Source: Verrucomicrobia bacterium ADurb.Bin006 (GTDB lineage: Bacteria; Verrucomicrobiota; Verrucomicrobiia; Limisphaerales; J093). From it: a DNA stretch of 63,823 nucleotides. The notes below the pieces were generated by a model. It was given only the letters and a program-made list of their open reading frames with translations, was not told where the DNA came from and made no database searches. Positions 39,636 through 48,866 of the stretch are shown one piece after another; position 1 is the first letter of the stretch, and each line of letters starts with the position of its first letter. The position numbers were made by a program, and so were the translations under genes. Location: assembly GCA_002071485.1 (NCBI GenBank), contig MWFF01000042.1:1-63823 (forward strand). Direction: 5' to 3'.

Positions 39636-40846
39636 TGGGTTGCGGCTGTGCCCGACTGCTCCAAGAGGCGGCTGCAATACCAGAGCATTCGAGGAAGGTG
39701 GAAGGGGCCTTTCCAAAGTGTGCCTTTGGCGCGTGAGGAAACCGAGCCATCCCGGTGGAGGTAGCCGTACCATTCGCCGTACTCGAGGTCAGGGAACCGG
39801 GCGAAGCTCCAGTCGTGGACCAGGCGATGGCGCTGGGCGAAGCGCGGCTCGCGGGTGAGTTCCCAAGCCAGGAGGGTGGCGATGATGGCCTCGGCGTGGG
39901 GCCACCAGAATTTCATGTCGTGCCAATACTCCTGCACGGGCAGGCGGCGCAGGTCGGTGAAGTAGAGCAACCCGCCATGTTCGGGGTCCCAGCCACGTGC
40001 CCACATCCAGTCGACGATGGTTGCGCCGAGTTGGACGAGCCTGCGGTCCTGGCGGAGGGCGCCTTCGTGGAGGACGAACCAGGCGCATTCGAGGGCGTGG
40101 CCGGGGTTGAGCATGCGCCCGTCGTAGTGGTCGAGGAGTGCGCCGTCCGGGGCGACGACTTCGAGCAACGCCTGGTGCTCGGGCTTAAGAAAATCGCGCT
40201 CGATTTCAGCGATGCTCGAGTCGATCCACTCGGTGCAGGTGCGTCCGGAGATTTCGACATCGCCCAGGTTCGCCCGCAGTTCCTGGGCTGCCCCGATGGC
40301 GATCATAAGCGGGCCGATCGCCTTTGCCGGGCGGGTTGGCTCGGACTTCGGCGGCATGATGCCGGGGGTAAAGCTGTGGTGCAGGTAGGCCGCAAACGCT
40401 TTGACGGCCTCGTCCGCCGCGCGGGCGTCGTTCGCCGCTTTCGCGAAGGCGGCGCAGCCGATGGCGGCGAAGCTCTCGCTGAACACGTAGCGGCGCATGC
40501 GCAGCGGGCGGCCTTCACGGGTGACGGTGAAGTACATCTTCCCGTCCGGGGCGAAGCAGTGTCGGCGGCTGAAGTCGAGGCACGATCGTGACGCCGCGAG
40601 CCACTCGGCGCGTGTCTCGATGGTGTTGAACAGGGTCGCGAACATCCAGCCTGCGCGTCCCTGGAACCAGACCGACTTGTCGGTATCGATGACCGTGCCG
40701 TCGCGGTCGAGCGCGGTAAGGATGCCGCCGTGCTCGGAATCGAGTCCGTGATCGAGCCAGAACGGAATGACATTCTCGAGCAGGGTCGCGCGGTAGAGGG
40801 CGGCAAGCCGAGCGCGACTCGAAGGGTCGGTGAGATCGGATGTCAT
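39626..40846 (-). CDS. AGE-family (N-acylglucosamine 2-epimerase-like) epimerase
   Basis: A 406-residue (alpha/alpha)6-barrel protein of the AGE/cellobiose-epimerase superfamily. The ATG at 40846 overlaps the stop of the sialidase-like gene (ATGA). Motifs: FWLDHGLDSEHGGILTALD, SVWFQGRAGWMFATLFN, RRYVFSESFAAIGCAAFAK, LLDHYDGRMLNPGHALECAW with the conserved His, and KFWWPHAEAIIATLLAWELT near the C-terminus with the second conserved His. Members interconvert N-acetylglucosamine and N-acetylmannosamine, or epimerise other sugars at C2. No signal peptide, so it acts in the cytoplasm, after uptake by the MFS transporter encoded two genes upstream. Confidence 0.88.
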   Translation of the reverse strand: MTSDLTDPSSRARLAALYRATLLENVIPFWLDHGLDSEHGGILTALDRDGTVIDTDKSVWFQGRAGWMFATLFNTIETRAEWLAASRSCLDFSRRHCFAPDGKMYFTVTREGRPLRMRRYVFSESFAAIGCAAFAKAANDARAADEAVKAFAAYLHHSFTPGIMPPKSEPTRPAKAIGPLMIAIGAAQELRANLGDVEISGRTCTEWIDSSIAEIERDFLKPEHQALLEVVAPDGALLDHYDGRMLNPGHALECAWFVLHEGALRQDRRLVQLGATIVDWMWARGWDPEHGGLLYFTDLRRLPVQEYWHDMKFWWPHAEAIIATLLAWELTREPRFAQRHRLVHDWSFARFPDLEYGEWYGYLHRDGSVSSRAKGTLWKGPFHLPRMLWYCSRLLEQSGTAATQCS

Positions 40847-41490
40847 GGCATCTTCGAAGAATCGGTCGGTCCCAGGTCGAACCACTCCTCGCCAATCGCT
40901 CGTCCCAGCAGGAAGAACTTGCGATCCGGGTACCAGAGGACCGCCTTGCCTTGGCGCACGGTGAAACTCGAGTAGAGGGCCAAATCGAGCCGGCCGGGCG
41001 TGCCGGGTTTGTCCAGGCTCACTCCGCTGTGGTCCATGAACAGTCTGGGTGCGTCGAACCGGACCGGCTGCTCCGCCCCGGGCTGAAAGCGGCTGGGGGC
41101 AAGGCAGACCGGACGCCTGTGAAAGCCGGTGTCCGTGGGGCCGTAGCCTTGGAAATGGCCGTCGTGGTTATGGATGAAGAGGGTGTAGCGCCCGCTGCAG
41201 GCGGTGTTGCCACCCATGTCGTAGATCGGGCAGGGGGAGAGCGGATGCAGGAGCGGCTCGGCGCCGTCCTTGCGCAGAAGACGCCGCGGTTGGGTCCACG
41301 TCTCGCCAAGATCGGCGCTGACACTCCAGAACGGGCTGCCGGACGCCGTCCGCATCACACAGAAGAGCCGTCCGTCGGGGAGCTTCACGACACTTGACTC
41401 CTGACAGGCGCTGACGTCCGGATGCCCGGGAAAAGGCACGGCCAGCGCGTGCTCGTTAGCGGCGAGGCAACGGATGTCCAAATCCTGCAC
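40843..41490 (-). CDS. Short sialidase/BNR-like protein, N-terminal half missing
   Basis: A 215-residue protein with a GTG start three bases after the transporter stop. It matches only the C-terminal part of the sialidase (BNR/Asp-box) propeller family: SSVVKLPDGRLFCVMRTASG, an Asp-box SADLGETW, then HPLSPCPIYDMGGNTACSGR and LDLALYSSFTVRQGKAVLWY. Full-length members have 350-450 residues and a signal peptide; both the first blades and the signal are absent. It could be a truncated but translated gene, or a working subgroup in which the propeller is completed otherwise. Its stop overlaps the epimerase start, so the reading frame is kept intact within the operon. Confidence 0.7.
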   Translation of the reverse strand: MQDLDIRCLAANEHALAVPFPGHPDVSACQESSVVKLPDGRLFCVMRTASGSPFWSVSADLGETWTQPRRLLRKDGAEPLLHPLSPCPIYDMGGNTACSGRYTLFIHNHDGHFQGYGPTDTGFHRRPVCLAPSRFQPGAEQPVRFDAPRLFMDHSGVSLDKPGTPGRLDLALYSSFTVRQGKAVLWYPDRKFFLLGRAIGEEWFDLGPTDSSKMP

Positions 41491-41493
41491 GGC

Positions 41494-42753
41494 TTAACTT
41501 GTTTGTTGAGGCGCATCCAGTTCACGGGGGCGGATGAGGAGGACAAGCACAACGGAGATCACGGCGGCGCTGGCAAAGATGCCGAAGATGCCAAAGAGCG
41601 GAACCTGGCGATCGCGCAGGATGCCGAATCCCCAATCGGCCAAGCCGCCGCAACTGATGCTGACGAGGTTCATGATGCCGTAGCCGGTGGCGCGCAACTC
41701 GGGCCGCGCGATCTGGCAGAGGATGGGCATGTTGTTGCAATCGAAGAAACCCCAGCCGAGCCCGAACAGAATGAGGAAGGCGAGGGCGACCCCGAGCAAT
41801 CCGGTCCGCGGCGCGTAGCCCACGCCGAACATGGCCGGCACGATAAGCGACATGCCGATGGCGCTGACGTAGATGCGTCCCCGGCGAGTGCGGCGCATCC
41901 AACGGTCGGCCAGCCAGCCGCCGGTCACGGCGCCGATGATGGCGGCCACCTGCCAGTAGAGCGTGGCGGAGACGCCGGCCTTGCCCTGGCCGATGTTGAA
42001 CTCGGCCTTGAGGATGGCAGGCATCCAGTCGCGCACGACCCACCCGGCGAGGGCCGGCAAAGTGAAGTAGAGGACCAGGAGGATAAACGAACTGTTGCCC
42101 AGCAGTTCACGGAGCGCGCTGGCCGGCGAGGTGTGTGGGCGTTCGATGCTGTCGGCGGGACGGGGAGGATTGCGCAGGAGAAAGAACAGGGGCATGGCGT
42201 AGAGGACGCCGACGATGCCACAGGTGTCGAACGCCCAGCGCCAGCCCAGCGCGGGGCTGTCGGCGGCGTAACCGCTGAAGCCTCCGATGATCACGCCGGC
42301 GTAGATGCCCATTTGATGGAGTCCGACCGCTCGGGAACGGGTCGGGCCGAGGTGGAAATCGGCGATTAGGGCCAGTGCGGCGGGGATGTAGAAGGCCTCG
42401 CTCACGCCCATGACGGCCCGCGTGACGAGGAGTTGGTCGTAGGTGGTGACGTGGCCGGTGGTCCAGGTGACCGCCGACCAGACGAAGAGGCTTCCGGCAA
42501 TGACATGGCGGCGGCTGAAACGATCGGCGAGGTAGCCGCCGATGGGACTGAGGAAGGCGTAGACCCACTTGAAGAGGGCGAGAATCTTCCCCCAATTCTC
42601 CTCGAGCGCGATGTCCGGGATGTCCTCCATGACTGAGAACTTCATGGCGGCCAGCATCTGGCGGTCGAGATAGTTCAAGAGCGCCACCGGCACCAGGAGC
42701 GCCACTATGAGCCACGCCGTGCGCGAGGCGGAGGATTGCGAAGAGGCTTCCAT
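41494..42753 (-). CDS. MFS transporter (probable sugar acid or aminosugar uptake)
   Basis: A 419-residue major facilitator with about 12 membrane segments. It opens TAWLIVALLVPVALLNYLDR, continues with the loop motif GGYLADRFSRRHVIAG between helices 2 and 3, and repeats it in the second half as GGWLADRWMRRTRRG. The NYLDRQ opening is typical of the anion:cation symporter (hexuronate/sialic acid-like) subfamily. It is the first gene of a tightly spaced set (sialidase-like, epimerase, hydrolase), so it probably imports the sugar released by these enzymes. The 207-base gap upstream holds the divergent promoters for this gene and the permease at 42961. Confidence 0.88.
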   Translation of the reverse strand: MEASSQSSASRTAWLIVALLVPVALLNYLDRQMLAAMKFSVMEDIPDIALEENWGKILALFKWVYAFLSPIGGYLADRFSRRHVIAGSLFVWSAVTWTTGHVTTYDQLLVTRAVMGVSEAFYIPAALALIADFHLGPTRSRAVGLHQMGIYAGVIIGGFSGYAADSPALGWRWAFDTCGIVGVLYAMPLFFLLRNPPRPADSIERPHTSPASALRELLGNSSFILLVLYFTLPALAGWVVRDWMPAILKAEFNIGQGKAGVSATLYWQVAAIIGAVTGGWLADRWMRRTRRGRIYVSAIGMSLIVPAMFGVGYAPRTGLLGVALAFLILFGLGWGFFDCNNMPILCQIARPELRATGYGIMNLVSISCGGLADWGFGILRDRQVPLFGIFGIFASAAVISVVLVLLIRPRELDAPQQTS

Positions 42754-42960
42754 AATCGGTTCGGTCGTGACACTCGAGATGTTCGTGCGGGCACAGTCTA
42801 CAGGCGCGCGCCGTCAGGCGTCGACTCTCTGTTGAGCGGGATTGCGGAGTCGCCCAACTCCAGGAACCGCTGCATCGAGGGTGTCTGGCGGGCGTGGCGG
42901 ACGGCGGGTTGTTCCGTTTTTCGGCTTGCGCACGCATAAGAAACGTCCATAAAAACGCGC

Positions 42961-44397
42961 ATGAGCAATCACGACAACCATCCCACCAGTCAGCTACCGG
43001 ACTATATAACGAGCGCGAAACCGTTGGGGGCTGAAGCGCGGGCCCCCTGGTACAAGAACGTGGCTCCGACCTATGCCGGCATCTTCCTTTGGTTCGTTTT
43101 CTGGCAAGATGCGGTGAAGTCGGACGGCCTGGGCGGGGCGCTGTCGCAGGGATTGGGCGTCGCCCTGCTCGGTTTGGTGCTGGCCGCGGCGATCTGCCAT
43201 TTCCTGTTCTACCTGGTGCCCGGCTTGTTGGGCATGAAGACCGGTTTGCCCTTGTACATTGTGGGCACATCGACCTTTGGAACCCAGGGCGGGCTGATCA
43301 TGCCGGGCTTTCTGATGGGCATCTTGCAGTTCGGGTGGTTGGGCGTGAACGCATTCGCCTCCTCGCTAGCCCTGAGCGCGGTGATTCCGATCAAGGCGGA
43401 GATTCTCATGGTAGTGTGGGGTTTCCTGGCGGCTTTTGTCGGTTTGAAAGGCATCCAGTATGTGGCCAAGGTCTCGACCTACCTGCCGTTGATTCCCTTG
43501 ATCATCCTCGTCCTGATGCTGTTCAAAACCCTCGGGACTGTGGGCAGCTTCGAGCCGCAGACGATCATTGACGCGCATCGGACGGTTCTCCCGAATGCCC
43601 CTGCCGCTCTGAGCGCGTTCGGCGTGATCGCCTTCCTGCTCACATACGTGGTCGGGTTCTTCGCCACCGCCGGCGCAGCCGGGGTGGACATCGCAATGAG
43701 CAGCCGGAACGAGAGCGACGTCAAGAAGGGTGGTCTGGTCGGGATCGCGCTGGCGACGCTGGTGACGGCGGGCATCTCCGCGCTTGTGGTGGCGGGCGTT
43801 TTCGGCTCGAAGGAACTGTCGGCGCAGGCGGTTGCGGCGGCCCAGGCGGCTGCCGAAAACAAGGATCAGTTTCTGCTGCGGTCGACCAACATGATCAGCG
43901 TGGTCATGGGCAGCGGCCTCGGCAAGTGGCTCCTGTTCGCGCTGGCAGTGGCGGCGTTCCCGTCGGCCTGCTTCTCGGCGCTGATAGCAGCCAACAGCTT
44001 CAAGACAACCATGCCCAAGGTGAATCCCTTCCTCTCGGTCGGCATCGGCGCGACCGTCAGCGTCATTCTCGCCGTGACAGGCTTGGCGGGCAAGGTCGTT
44101 CCTGTTTTCGTGATCATCGGCGCCTCGTTTGGCCCGATCTGCGGCGCGATGATGGTGGATTATCTGCTGGCAGGTCAGAAGTGGAGCGGTCCCCGCGCGG
44201 GCTTCAATCCGGCCGGCTGGATCGCATGGGCGCTGGGTTTCATCGTCGGCATCCTGCCGAACCTCGGCTGCAACGTGCCGGCTGCGCCCGTCGCGGCGTT
44301 TATCGTCGGCGCCGTGGTTTACTGGATTTGCGCCAAGTCAGGCATGATGTCGGCCGTTGTCCCGCTGCCCGCGGCGAATACGCCCGCGAACAAGTAA
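42961..44397 (+). CDS. NCS1-family nucleobase permease (CodB-like)
   Basis: A 478-residue integral membrane protein with about 12 hydrophobic segments, cytosine/purine permease type. The N-terminal tail is hydrophilic, then KNVAPTYAGIFLWFVFWQD and GGALSQGLGVALLGLVLAAA begin the transport core. Other family stretches are GTQGGLIMPGFLMGILQFGW, VGLKGIQYVAKVSTYLPLIP and SFGPICGAMMVDYLLAGQKW. It probably carries cytosine, a purine or a related compound with protons or sodium. No deaminase gene is adjacent. It is followed by a strong 12-bp hairpin. The C-terminus ends in a short polar tail. Confidence 0.85.
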   Translation: MSNHDNHPTSQLPDYITSAKPLGAEARAPWYKNVAPTYAGIFLWFVFWQDAVKSDGLGGALSQGLGVALLGLVLAAAICHFLFYLVPGLLGMKTGLPLYIVGTSTFGTQGGLIMPGFLMGILQFGWLGVNAFASSLALSAVIPIKAEILMVVWGFLAAFVGLKGIQYVAKVSTYLPLIPLIILVLMLFKTLGTVGSFEPQTIIDAHRTVLPNAPAALSAFGVIAFLLTYVVGFFATAGAAGVDIAMSSRNESDVKKGGLVGIALATLVTAGISALVVAGVFGSKELSAQAVAAAQAAAENKDQFLLRSTNMISVVMGSGLGKWLLFALAVAAFPSACFSALIAANSFKTTMPKVNPFLSVGIGATVSVILAVTGLAGKVVPVFVIIGASFGPICGAMMVDYLLAGQKWSGPRAGFNPAGWIAWALGFIVGILPNLGCNVPAAPVAAFIVGAVVYWICAKSGMMSAVVPLPAANTPANK

Positions 44398-44422
44398 GTT
44401 CTCTTCTCCTTTGCACGACGGT

Positions 44423-44461
44423 GGCTCGCCGCGCAGGCTGTTCGGGATCGCGCGGCGAGCC
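44423..44461 (+). terminator. Perfect 12-bp hairpin after the permease gene
   Basis: GGCTCGCCGCGC (44423-44434) pairs perfectly with GCGCGGCGAGCC (44450-44461) across a 15-base loop, 25 bases after the stop codon. No T-tract follows, so it is a terminator or mRNA 3' stabiliser rather than a classic intrinsic terminator. Confidence 0.65.
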
Positions 44462-44581
44462 GGCCTGTTGTCCCATCCGCGCCATCTCCTTGCCGCGGGT
44501 GAGTCGGTTCATATCAAGGCATAGCAGTCCTCTTGCGCAGTCTGATCGCCATGTCCTTGGACGTGGTGTGTAATATGCGGG

Positions 44582-45457
44582 TTAGCCGCCCAGGGACTTC
44601 GCGCGCCGGTGGCCTTCCTGGATAAAGCAGTCCATCAGCGCGGTCCGCTTCCCCGTCCATAGGGCTCCGACCACGATAGGTGGGAACTCCGTGAGTGGGA
44701 GCAGGCGCAGGCCGGGCGGGTGAGCCGCTTTGGGGATATGGATGCCCAGGCCGATGCCGAACCCGTTGGCTGCATAAGTTTCAACCAGGCCCAACGAACC
44801 GACTTCGAGGCTGGGATACCAATCGATGTTCCGCTTCTCGAGTTCTCGCCGGAAATGGCGGCAGATCGCCTCGCAGGCCGGGAGGGTGATGAGCGGCTCG
44901 TCAATCCGGTCGCGCTTCCACAAATCGGCGGCGCTCTTGAGTGGATTGTTCTTCGAGACCATGAGCAGGAGAGGCAGCCTGATGAGTTCCTCGTGATGAA
45001 TGCCGGCCGGCAGCCGCCCCTCCCAGATTGTGATCGCCAGGTCGATGTCTTGCCGAAGCAGCCAAGACTCGATCTGCGGCTGGTAGCCTTCCCTCAGGAA
45101 CAACTTCAATTGCGGGTACTGCTTCCGCACGTTGAGCACGACCTCGGGCAGGTGATCGCGCTGGACCACCTCCGACGACCCGATTCGAATCGCCTGCGCC
45201 ATGCCACCCCGAATGCGCTCGCCAATGCTGTCGAGGTTGTCAAAAAACGGTTTGACAAACTCGTACAACTCCTCGCCCGCCTTGGTCAGGGCAAAGGGAC
45301 GCCGGTGAAACAGGGTCAGACCGAGGTCGTCTTCGAGCTGGATCACCTGGGCGCTGACGGCCGGTTGCTGGATTCCGTAAGGGATGTTCCGCACGGCCTC
45401 GCTGATGCCCTTGTGGCGGGCGACGTAGTAGAAGAGCTCCAAGTGGTGAATATTCAT
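44582..45457 (-). CDS. LysR-type transcriptional regulator
   Basis: A 291-residue regulator. The ATG at 45457 gives MNIHHLELFYYVARHKGISE, the usual winged helix-turn-helix opening, with the recognition helix QQPAVSAQVIQLEDDLGLTL. Residues about 90-285 form the periplasmic-binding-like effector domain (IRIGSSEVVQRDHLPEVVLN, DLAITIWEGRLP, GIGLGIHIPKAAHP). The frame is open much further upstream through nuoI in the wrong frame, which is not coding. It starts 35 bases after the nuoI stop on the same strand, so it may be cotranscribed with the complex I genes; whether it regulates them is unknown. The effector is unknown. Confidence 0.9.
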   Translation of the reverse strand: MNIHHLELFYYVARHKGISEAVRNIPYGIQQPAVSAQVIQLEDDLGLTLFHRRPFALTKAGEELYEFVKPFFDNLDSIGERIRGGMAQAIRIGSSEVVQRDHLPEVVLNVRKQYPQLKLFLREGYQPQIESWLLRQDIDLAITIWEGRLPAGIHHEELIRLPLLLMVSKNNPLKSAADLWKRDRIDEPLITLPACEAICRHFRRELEKRNIDWYPSLEVGSLGLVETYAANGFGIGLGIHIPKAAHPPGLRLLPLTEFPPIVVGALWTGKRTALMDCFIQEGHRRAKSLGG

Positions 45458-45477
45458 CGGCTCCAGGAATACCGGGC

Positions 45478-45495
45478 CTGAGGCGCGCCTCGTTA
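45478..45495 (-). repeat. Palindromic stop-linked repeat (18 bp), copy 2
   Basis: CTGAGGCGCGCCTCGTTA again, with TTA as the complement of the nuoI TAA stop. It is identical over 18 bases to the sequence covering the stop of the unrelated hydrolase gene at 37245-37262. Confidence 0.7.
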
Positions 45496-46023
45496 CGGCT
45501 CTTGAGCCGCCGCCTCGCGCTCCATGCGCTCCCATTTCAGAATGTGGTCCTGGTGTGTCCCGCCCAACTCGAGCAGCTTGTCTCGGGCGTAGACCATCTC
45601 CTGCCGATTGGTCCCCACCAGGGCATAGTCGCGCTTGAGGAAGATCGCCTCCTCGGGACAGACTTCTTCGCACAGGCCGCAGAAGATGCAGCGGAGCATG
45701 TTGATCTTGAACTCGAGGGGCATCTTCTCGGCGTTGCGGCGGTCGGCGGGGGGGCCATCCGGGCCGGGCGGTGTGATCGAGATGGCTTTGGGAGGGCAAA
45801 CGAACTCGCAGAGCTGGCACGAGACGCATTTGGTGTTGCCGTTCTGGTCGCGAACCAGATAAGGCGCGCCGCGGTAAGCCTGAGGCACGACCCATCGCTC
45901 TTCCGGATACTGCATGGTCACTTTGCGTCGAAAGAAATGACGCAGCGTGACCTTGAAACCGTTCCAGACCGCAGGCAGATAGAGCCGCTCGGCCCAATTC
46001 AGTGGATTTCGTTTGACAATCAT
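45493..46023 (-). CDS. nuoI: NADH-quinone oxidoreductase subunit I
   Basis: A 176-residue peripheral subunit with two ferredoxin-type 4Fe-4S sites (CVSCQLCEFVCP and CIFCGLCEEVCP) that carry electrons to the quinone end of complex I. The ATG at 46023 overlaps the nuoH stop (TAATG), which fixes the start. The N-terminal helix (LYLPAVWNGFKVTLRHFFRR) lies along the membrane. The C-terminal 25 residues (LELGGTHQDHILKWERMERE) are charged. It is the last complex I gene here; nuoJ onward is missing and a LysR gene follows. Confidence 0.95.
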   Translation of the reverse strand: MIVKRNPLNWAERLYLPAVWNGFKVTLRHFFRRKVTMQYPEERWVVPQAYRGAPYLVRDQNGNTKCVSCQLCEFVCPPKAISITPPGPDGPPADRRNAEKMPLEFKINMLRCIFCGLCEEVCPEEAIFLKRDYALVGTNRQEMVYARDKLLELGGTHQDHILKWERMEREAAAQEP

Positions 46024-47078
46024 TACCCTGCCTTCAGCCAGAGCCACAAGGCCGTGACCACAATGTTCCCCAGCGCCAGCGGCACGAGCCGCGTCCAGCC
46101 CAGCGCCATCAGTTGATCGTAGCGAAACCGCGGCCACATCCAACGCACCCACACGAACAAGACCATCATCGCCAGAAGTTTGGCGAGGAAAATGCCGATG
46201 TGCAGCAGCCCGCCCCAAAAGGTCGAAGCCGGCTGATCCAACCCGAAAAACGGCAGCGTCCACCCCCCAAAAAACAGCGTCACCAGCATCGCCGACGCGG
46301 CGATCATGTGCGCGTACTCGGCCATGAAGAAGAGTGCGAATTTGATCGAGCTGTACTCGATGTTGTAGCCCCCGGCCAATTCCTGTTCCGCCTCGGGCAT
46401 ATCGAATGGCAGCCGGTTGGTTTCGGCGAAAGCCGCCACCAGGAAGATCGCGAACGCGAGAGGCTGTTTGAAGATCAGCCAGCCGAACAGGCCGCGCGCC
46501 TGATAGTCGATCACCGCGCCCAGGTTCAAATCGCCCACAAGCAGGAACAGCGGGATCAGCGAAAGCCCCATCGCAATCTCGTACGAGATCATCTGGGCGC
46601 CCGAGCGGATGCCCCCCATCAACGGGTATTTCGAGCGTGCCGCGTAGCCGGCCAGCACGATCCCGTACACGCCCAGCGACGCAATCCCGAATGTGTAGAG
46701 GATGCCGATGTTCAGGTCGGCAATCACCATCCGATTGTCCGGATTGCCCAGGGTCGAGCCGAATGGGATCACCGCCACGACCAGAAGGCTCGGGATCATC
46801 ACAAGGGCTGGCGCCAGCCAGAAATAGACCGGATGCGCCTGGGCCGGCATGAAATCCTCCTTCAGGAATGCCTTGACGGCGTCGGCCAGCGGCTGCAGCA
46901 GGCCGAATGGCCCGGCGCGGTTGGGGCCGATGCGGTCCTGGATCGCGGCGCACACCCTACGTTCGATCAGGACGGCATAGGCCACCAGGAACATCACAAT
47001 CGCGAAGACGCCGACGACCTTCAGGGCTCCGAACGTCACGGACTGTTCGATGGGAGTGAGACGCTCGAGCAAGTCCAT
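46023..47078 (-). CDS. nuoH: NADH-quinone oxidoreductase subunit H
   Basis: A 351-residue, eight-helix membrane subunit that links the hydrophilic arm to the proton-pumping arm and helps form the quinone site. Family stretches seen: LIERRVCAAIQDRIGPNRAG, LLQPLADAVKAFLKED, the Glu-rich quinone-side loop AAFAETNRLPFDMPEAEQEL followed by GGYNIEYSSIKFALFFMAEY, and the C-terminal VRWMWPRFRYDQLMALGWTR. Length is normal. The ATG at 47078 lies three bases after the nuoG stop. Confidence 0.95.
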   Translation of the reverse strand: MDLLERLTPIEQSVTFGALKVVGVFAIVMFLVAYAVLIERRVCAAIQDRIGPNRAGPFGLLQPLADAVKAFLKEDFMPAQAHPVYFWLAPALVMIPSLLVVAVIPFGSTLGNPDNRMVIADLNIGILYTFGIASLGVYGIVLAGYAARSKYPLMGGIRSGAQMISYEIAMGLSLIPLFLLVGDLNLGAVIDYQARGLFGWLIFKQPLAFAIFLVAAFAETNRLPFDMPEAEQELAGGYNIEYSSIKFALFFMAEYAHMIAASAMLVTLFFGGWTLPFFGLDQPASTFWGGLLHIGIFLAKLLAMMVLFVWVRWMWPRFRYDQLMALGWTRLVPLALGNIVVTALWLWLKAG

Positions 47079-47081
47079 CGG

Positions 47082-48866
47082 TCAGCGGGGTTCGTTGTCC
47101 GGAGTCCGCGATTGCATAGGCACCGTCAGGCCCGCGTCCCCCAAAGCCGCCCACTCGAGCCCATGCAACGCCGGCACATCGCCGGCCATTTGGTTGAACA
47201 ATCCCTCGATGGTGTCCGGAAAGGCGTGGCCCGTGAGCGCCATCACCAGATCGCGCAGGAATTCCCATTCGGGTCGCGCGTCGCCTGGCGGATCGATCGC
47301 CGCGAAGACGCGCTGCACGCGCCCGTGCACGTTCGTGAAGCTCCCCCGCTTCTCGACCGCGGCGCATCCCGGCAAAAGGTGATGAGCCAGGGCGGTGGTC
47401 GGATTGGGCAGGACATCCGACACGATCAGGGTCTCGAGCTTGGCCAACAGGTCGGCGCCCAGACCGCACCGTGTGACGTCCTCGCCGAACACCAGCAGGG
47501 TCTTCAGGCTGCCCGTCCGGATTCCCTGGGCGAACCGGGGCACATTGGACCCCATCGGGTCGGCGGCCAGACCGAACAGGCGCGCCCCGGCGCTGTTGGG
47601 ATTGCGATCGGCAGAGACGAGCCAGCGATCCGGTTCACCCGAGCGTGGCACGGAGTCCGAGACCGCGCCGAGCCTTTGCGCCAGCTTGCGGAGCAGATAG
47701 AGTTCTTCGTTTGTCTGGCGGGCCGAGGCGACGATAGCCACGGAGCTGGGCGGTGCATTGCGCAGGGCCGATGCGACCGCAGCCAGCGCGGCGGGCCAGG
47801 CGGGTGCGGGAAGCCGGCTGCCGCCCAGCTTCACGATGCGGTCGGGCCGGTGAATCCACTTGTAATTGAGCCGCCCGGTGTCGCACATCCACGACCCGTT
47901 CACGGCGCCATTGTCGCGCGGCGTGTAGCGCAGAACCCGGTTCTCACGGGAGCCGATAAGGATGTTGCAGCCGGTGCCGCAACTGGTGCAAACGCCCTTG
48001 GTTTCTTTCAGGAACCAGACCCGCATCTGGAAACGGAAGTCTTTCGATGTGAGGGCGCCGACGGGGCAGAGATCGACGGTGTTGAGGCTGTAGTTGTTGT
48101 CGAACGGGCGGCCGGGGTAGTGGGTGAGAGTGCTGTAACTGCCCCGATTGACGATCCCCAGGGCGTCGTCGCCCACCAGGTCGCGCGTGAACCGAATGCA
48201 GCGCGTGCAGAGAATGCAGCGCTCGTCGTCGAGCACGATCCGCGGACCGATGTCGACCTGCTTGGGCTTGTGGACCTTGGTCTCGACGAACCGGCTGGCC
48301 GACTCGCCGTAATCGACCGAGTACTCCTGGAGCCTGCATTCCCCGGCCTTGTCGCAAATGGGACAATCGAGCGGGTGATTCGCAAGCAGAAACTCGAGCA
48401 CCCCCTCCCGCATCCGCTTCACCCCGGGTGTGTCGGTGTAGATCGCCATACCCGACGTGATCGGCGTCGCACACGCGATCGCCGGGCGCGGCGATTTGTT
48501 GATCACCAGTTCCCCGTCCGGCCCGCGCACGGCGTGGCGATCCGGCCCGAGCACCGGTGTGCCGTACTCGACCAGGCACATCCGGCAATTGCCTGCCACC
48601 GGCAGCCTTGGATGATAGCAGTAGAACGGCACATCGACCTTCGCCGCCGCACATGCCTGGAGCATGGTCGTCGGCGCCAACTTGCCCGTCCAATCAGGCA
48701 TCAGTCTCGGCACGACAACCTTCTGGCCGTTCACCGTGACGACAATTGCATCCGCCGGCGGCGTCGATGGGGAGCCGAGTGCGGTCGAGCTTGATCCGGA
48801 AACCTCGTGCCGGAACGAGGACGCGGATTCCCGGGCCATGCCCGATGGGGGATGAGTCGGGGTCAT
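47082..48866 (-). CDS. nuoG: NADH-quinone oxidoreductase subunit G
   Basis: A 594-residue iron-sulfur subunit, shorter than the 900-residue E. coli form but within the range of compact versions. The ATG at 48866 overlaps the nuoF stop (ATGA). The N-terminal 2Fe-2S ferredoxin shows YCYHPRLPVAGNCRMCLVEY; the His-ligated 4Fe-4S site shows HPLDCPICDKAGECRLQ; then come CILCTRCIRFTRD and, in the molybdopterin-oxidoreductase-like domain, CTSCGTGCN. The second half resembles formate dehydrogenase folds but is trimmed. The first 37 residues, before DAIVVTVNGQ, are Ser/Pro-rich and look like an added leader. Confidence 0.93.
   Translation of the reverse strand: MTPTHPPSGMARESASSFRHEVSGSSSTALGSPSTPPADAIVVTVNGQKVVVPRLMPDWTGKLAPTTMLQACAAAKVDVPFYCYHPRLPVAGNCRMCLVEYGTPVLGPDRHAVRGPDGELVINKSPRPAIACATPITSGMAIYTDTPGVKRMREGVLEFLLANHPLDCPICDKAGECRLQEYSVDYGESASRFVETKVHKPKQVDIGPRIVLDDERCILCTRCIRFTRDLVGDDALGIVNRGSYSTLTHYPGRPFDNNYSLNTVDLCPVGALTSKDFRFQMRVWFLKETKGVCTSCGTGCNILIGSRENRVLRYTPRDNGAVNGSWMCDTGRLNYKWIHRPDRIVKLGGSRLPAPAWPAALAAVASALRNAPPSSVAIVASARQTNEELYLLRKLAQRLGAVSDSVPRSGEPDRWLVSADRNPNSAGARLFGLAADPMGSNVPRFAQGIRTGSLKTLLVFGEDVTRCGLGADLLAKLETLIVSDVLPNPTTALAHHLLPGCAAVEKRGSFTNVHGRVQRVFAAIDPPGDARPEWEFLRDLVMALTGHAFPDTIEGLFNQMAGDVPALHGLEWAALGDAGLTVPMQSRTPDNEPR

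Noticed and set aside
44582..45997. Extension of the LysR frame upstream through nuoI
   Set aside because: The LysR helix-turn-helix begins at 45457 and the upstream part is nuoI in a different frame.
46113..48794. An 893-codon plus-strand frame across nuoG and nuoH
   Set aside because: Long antisense frames are common in high-GC DNA; the complex I subunits on the other strand are certain.
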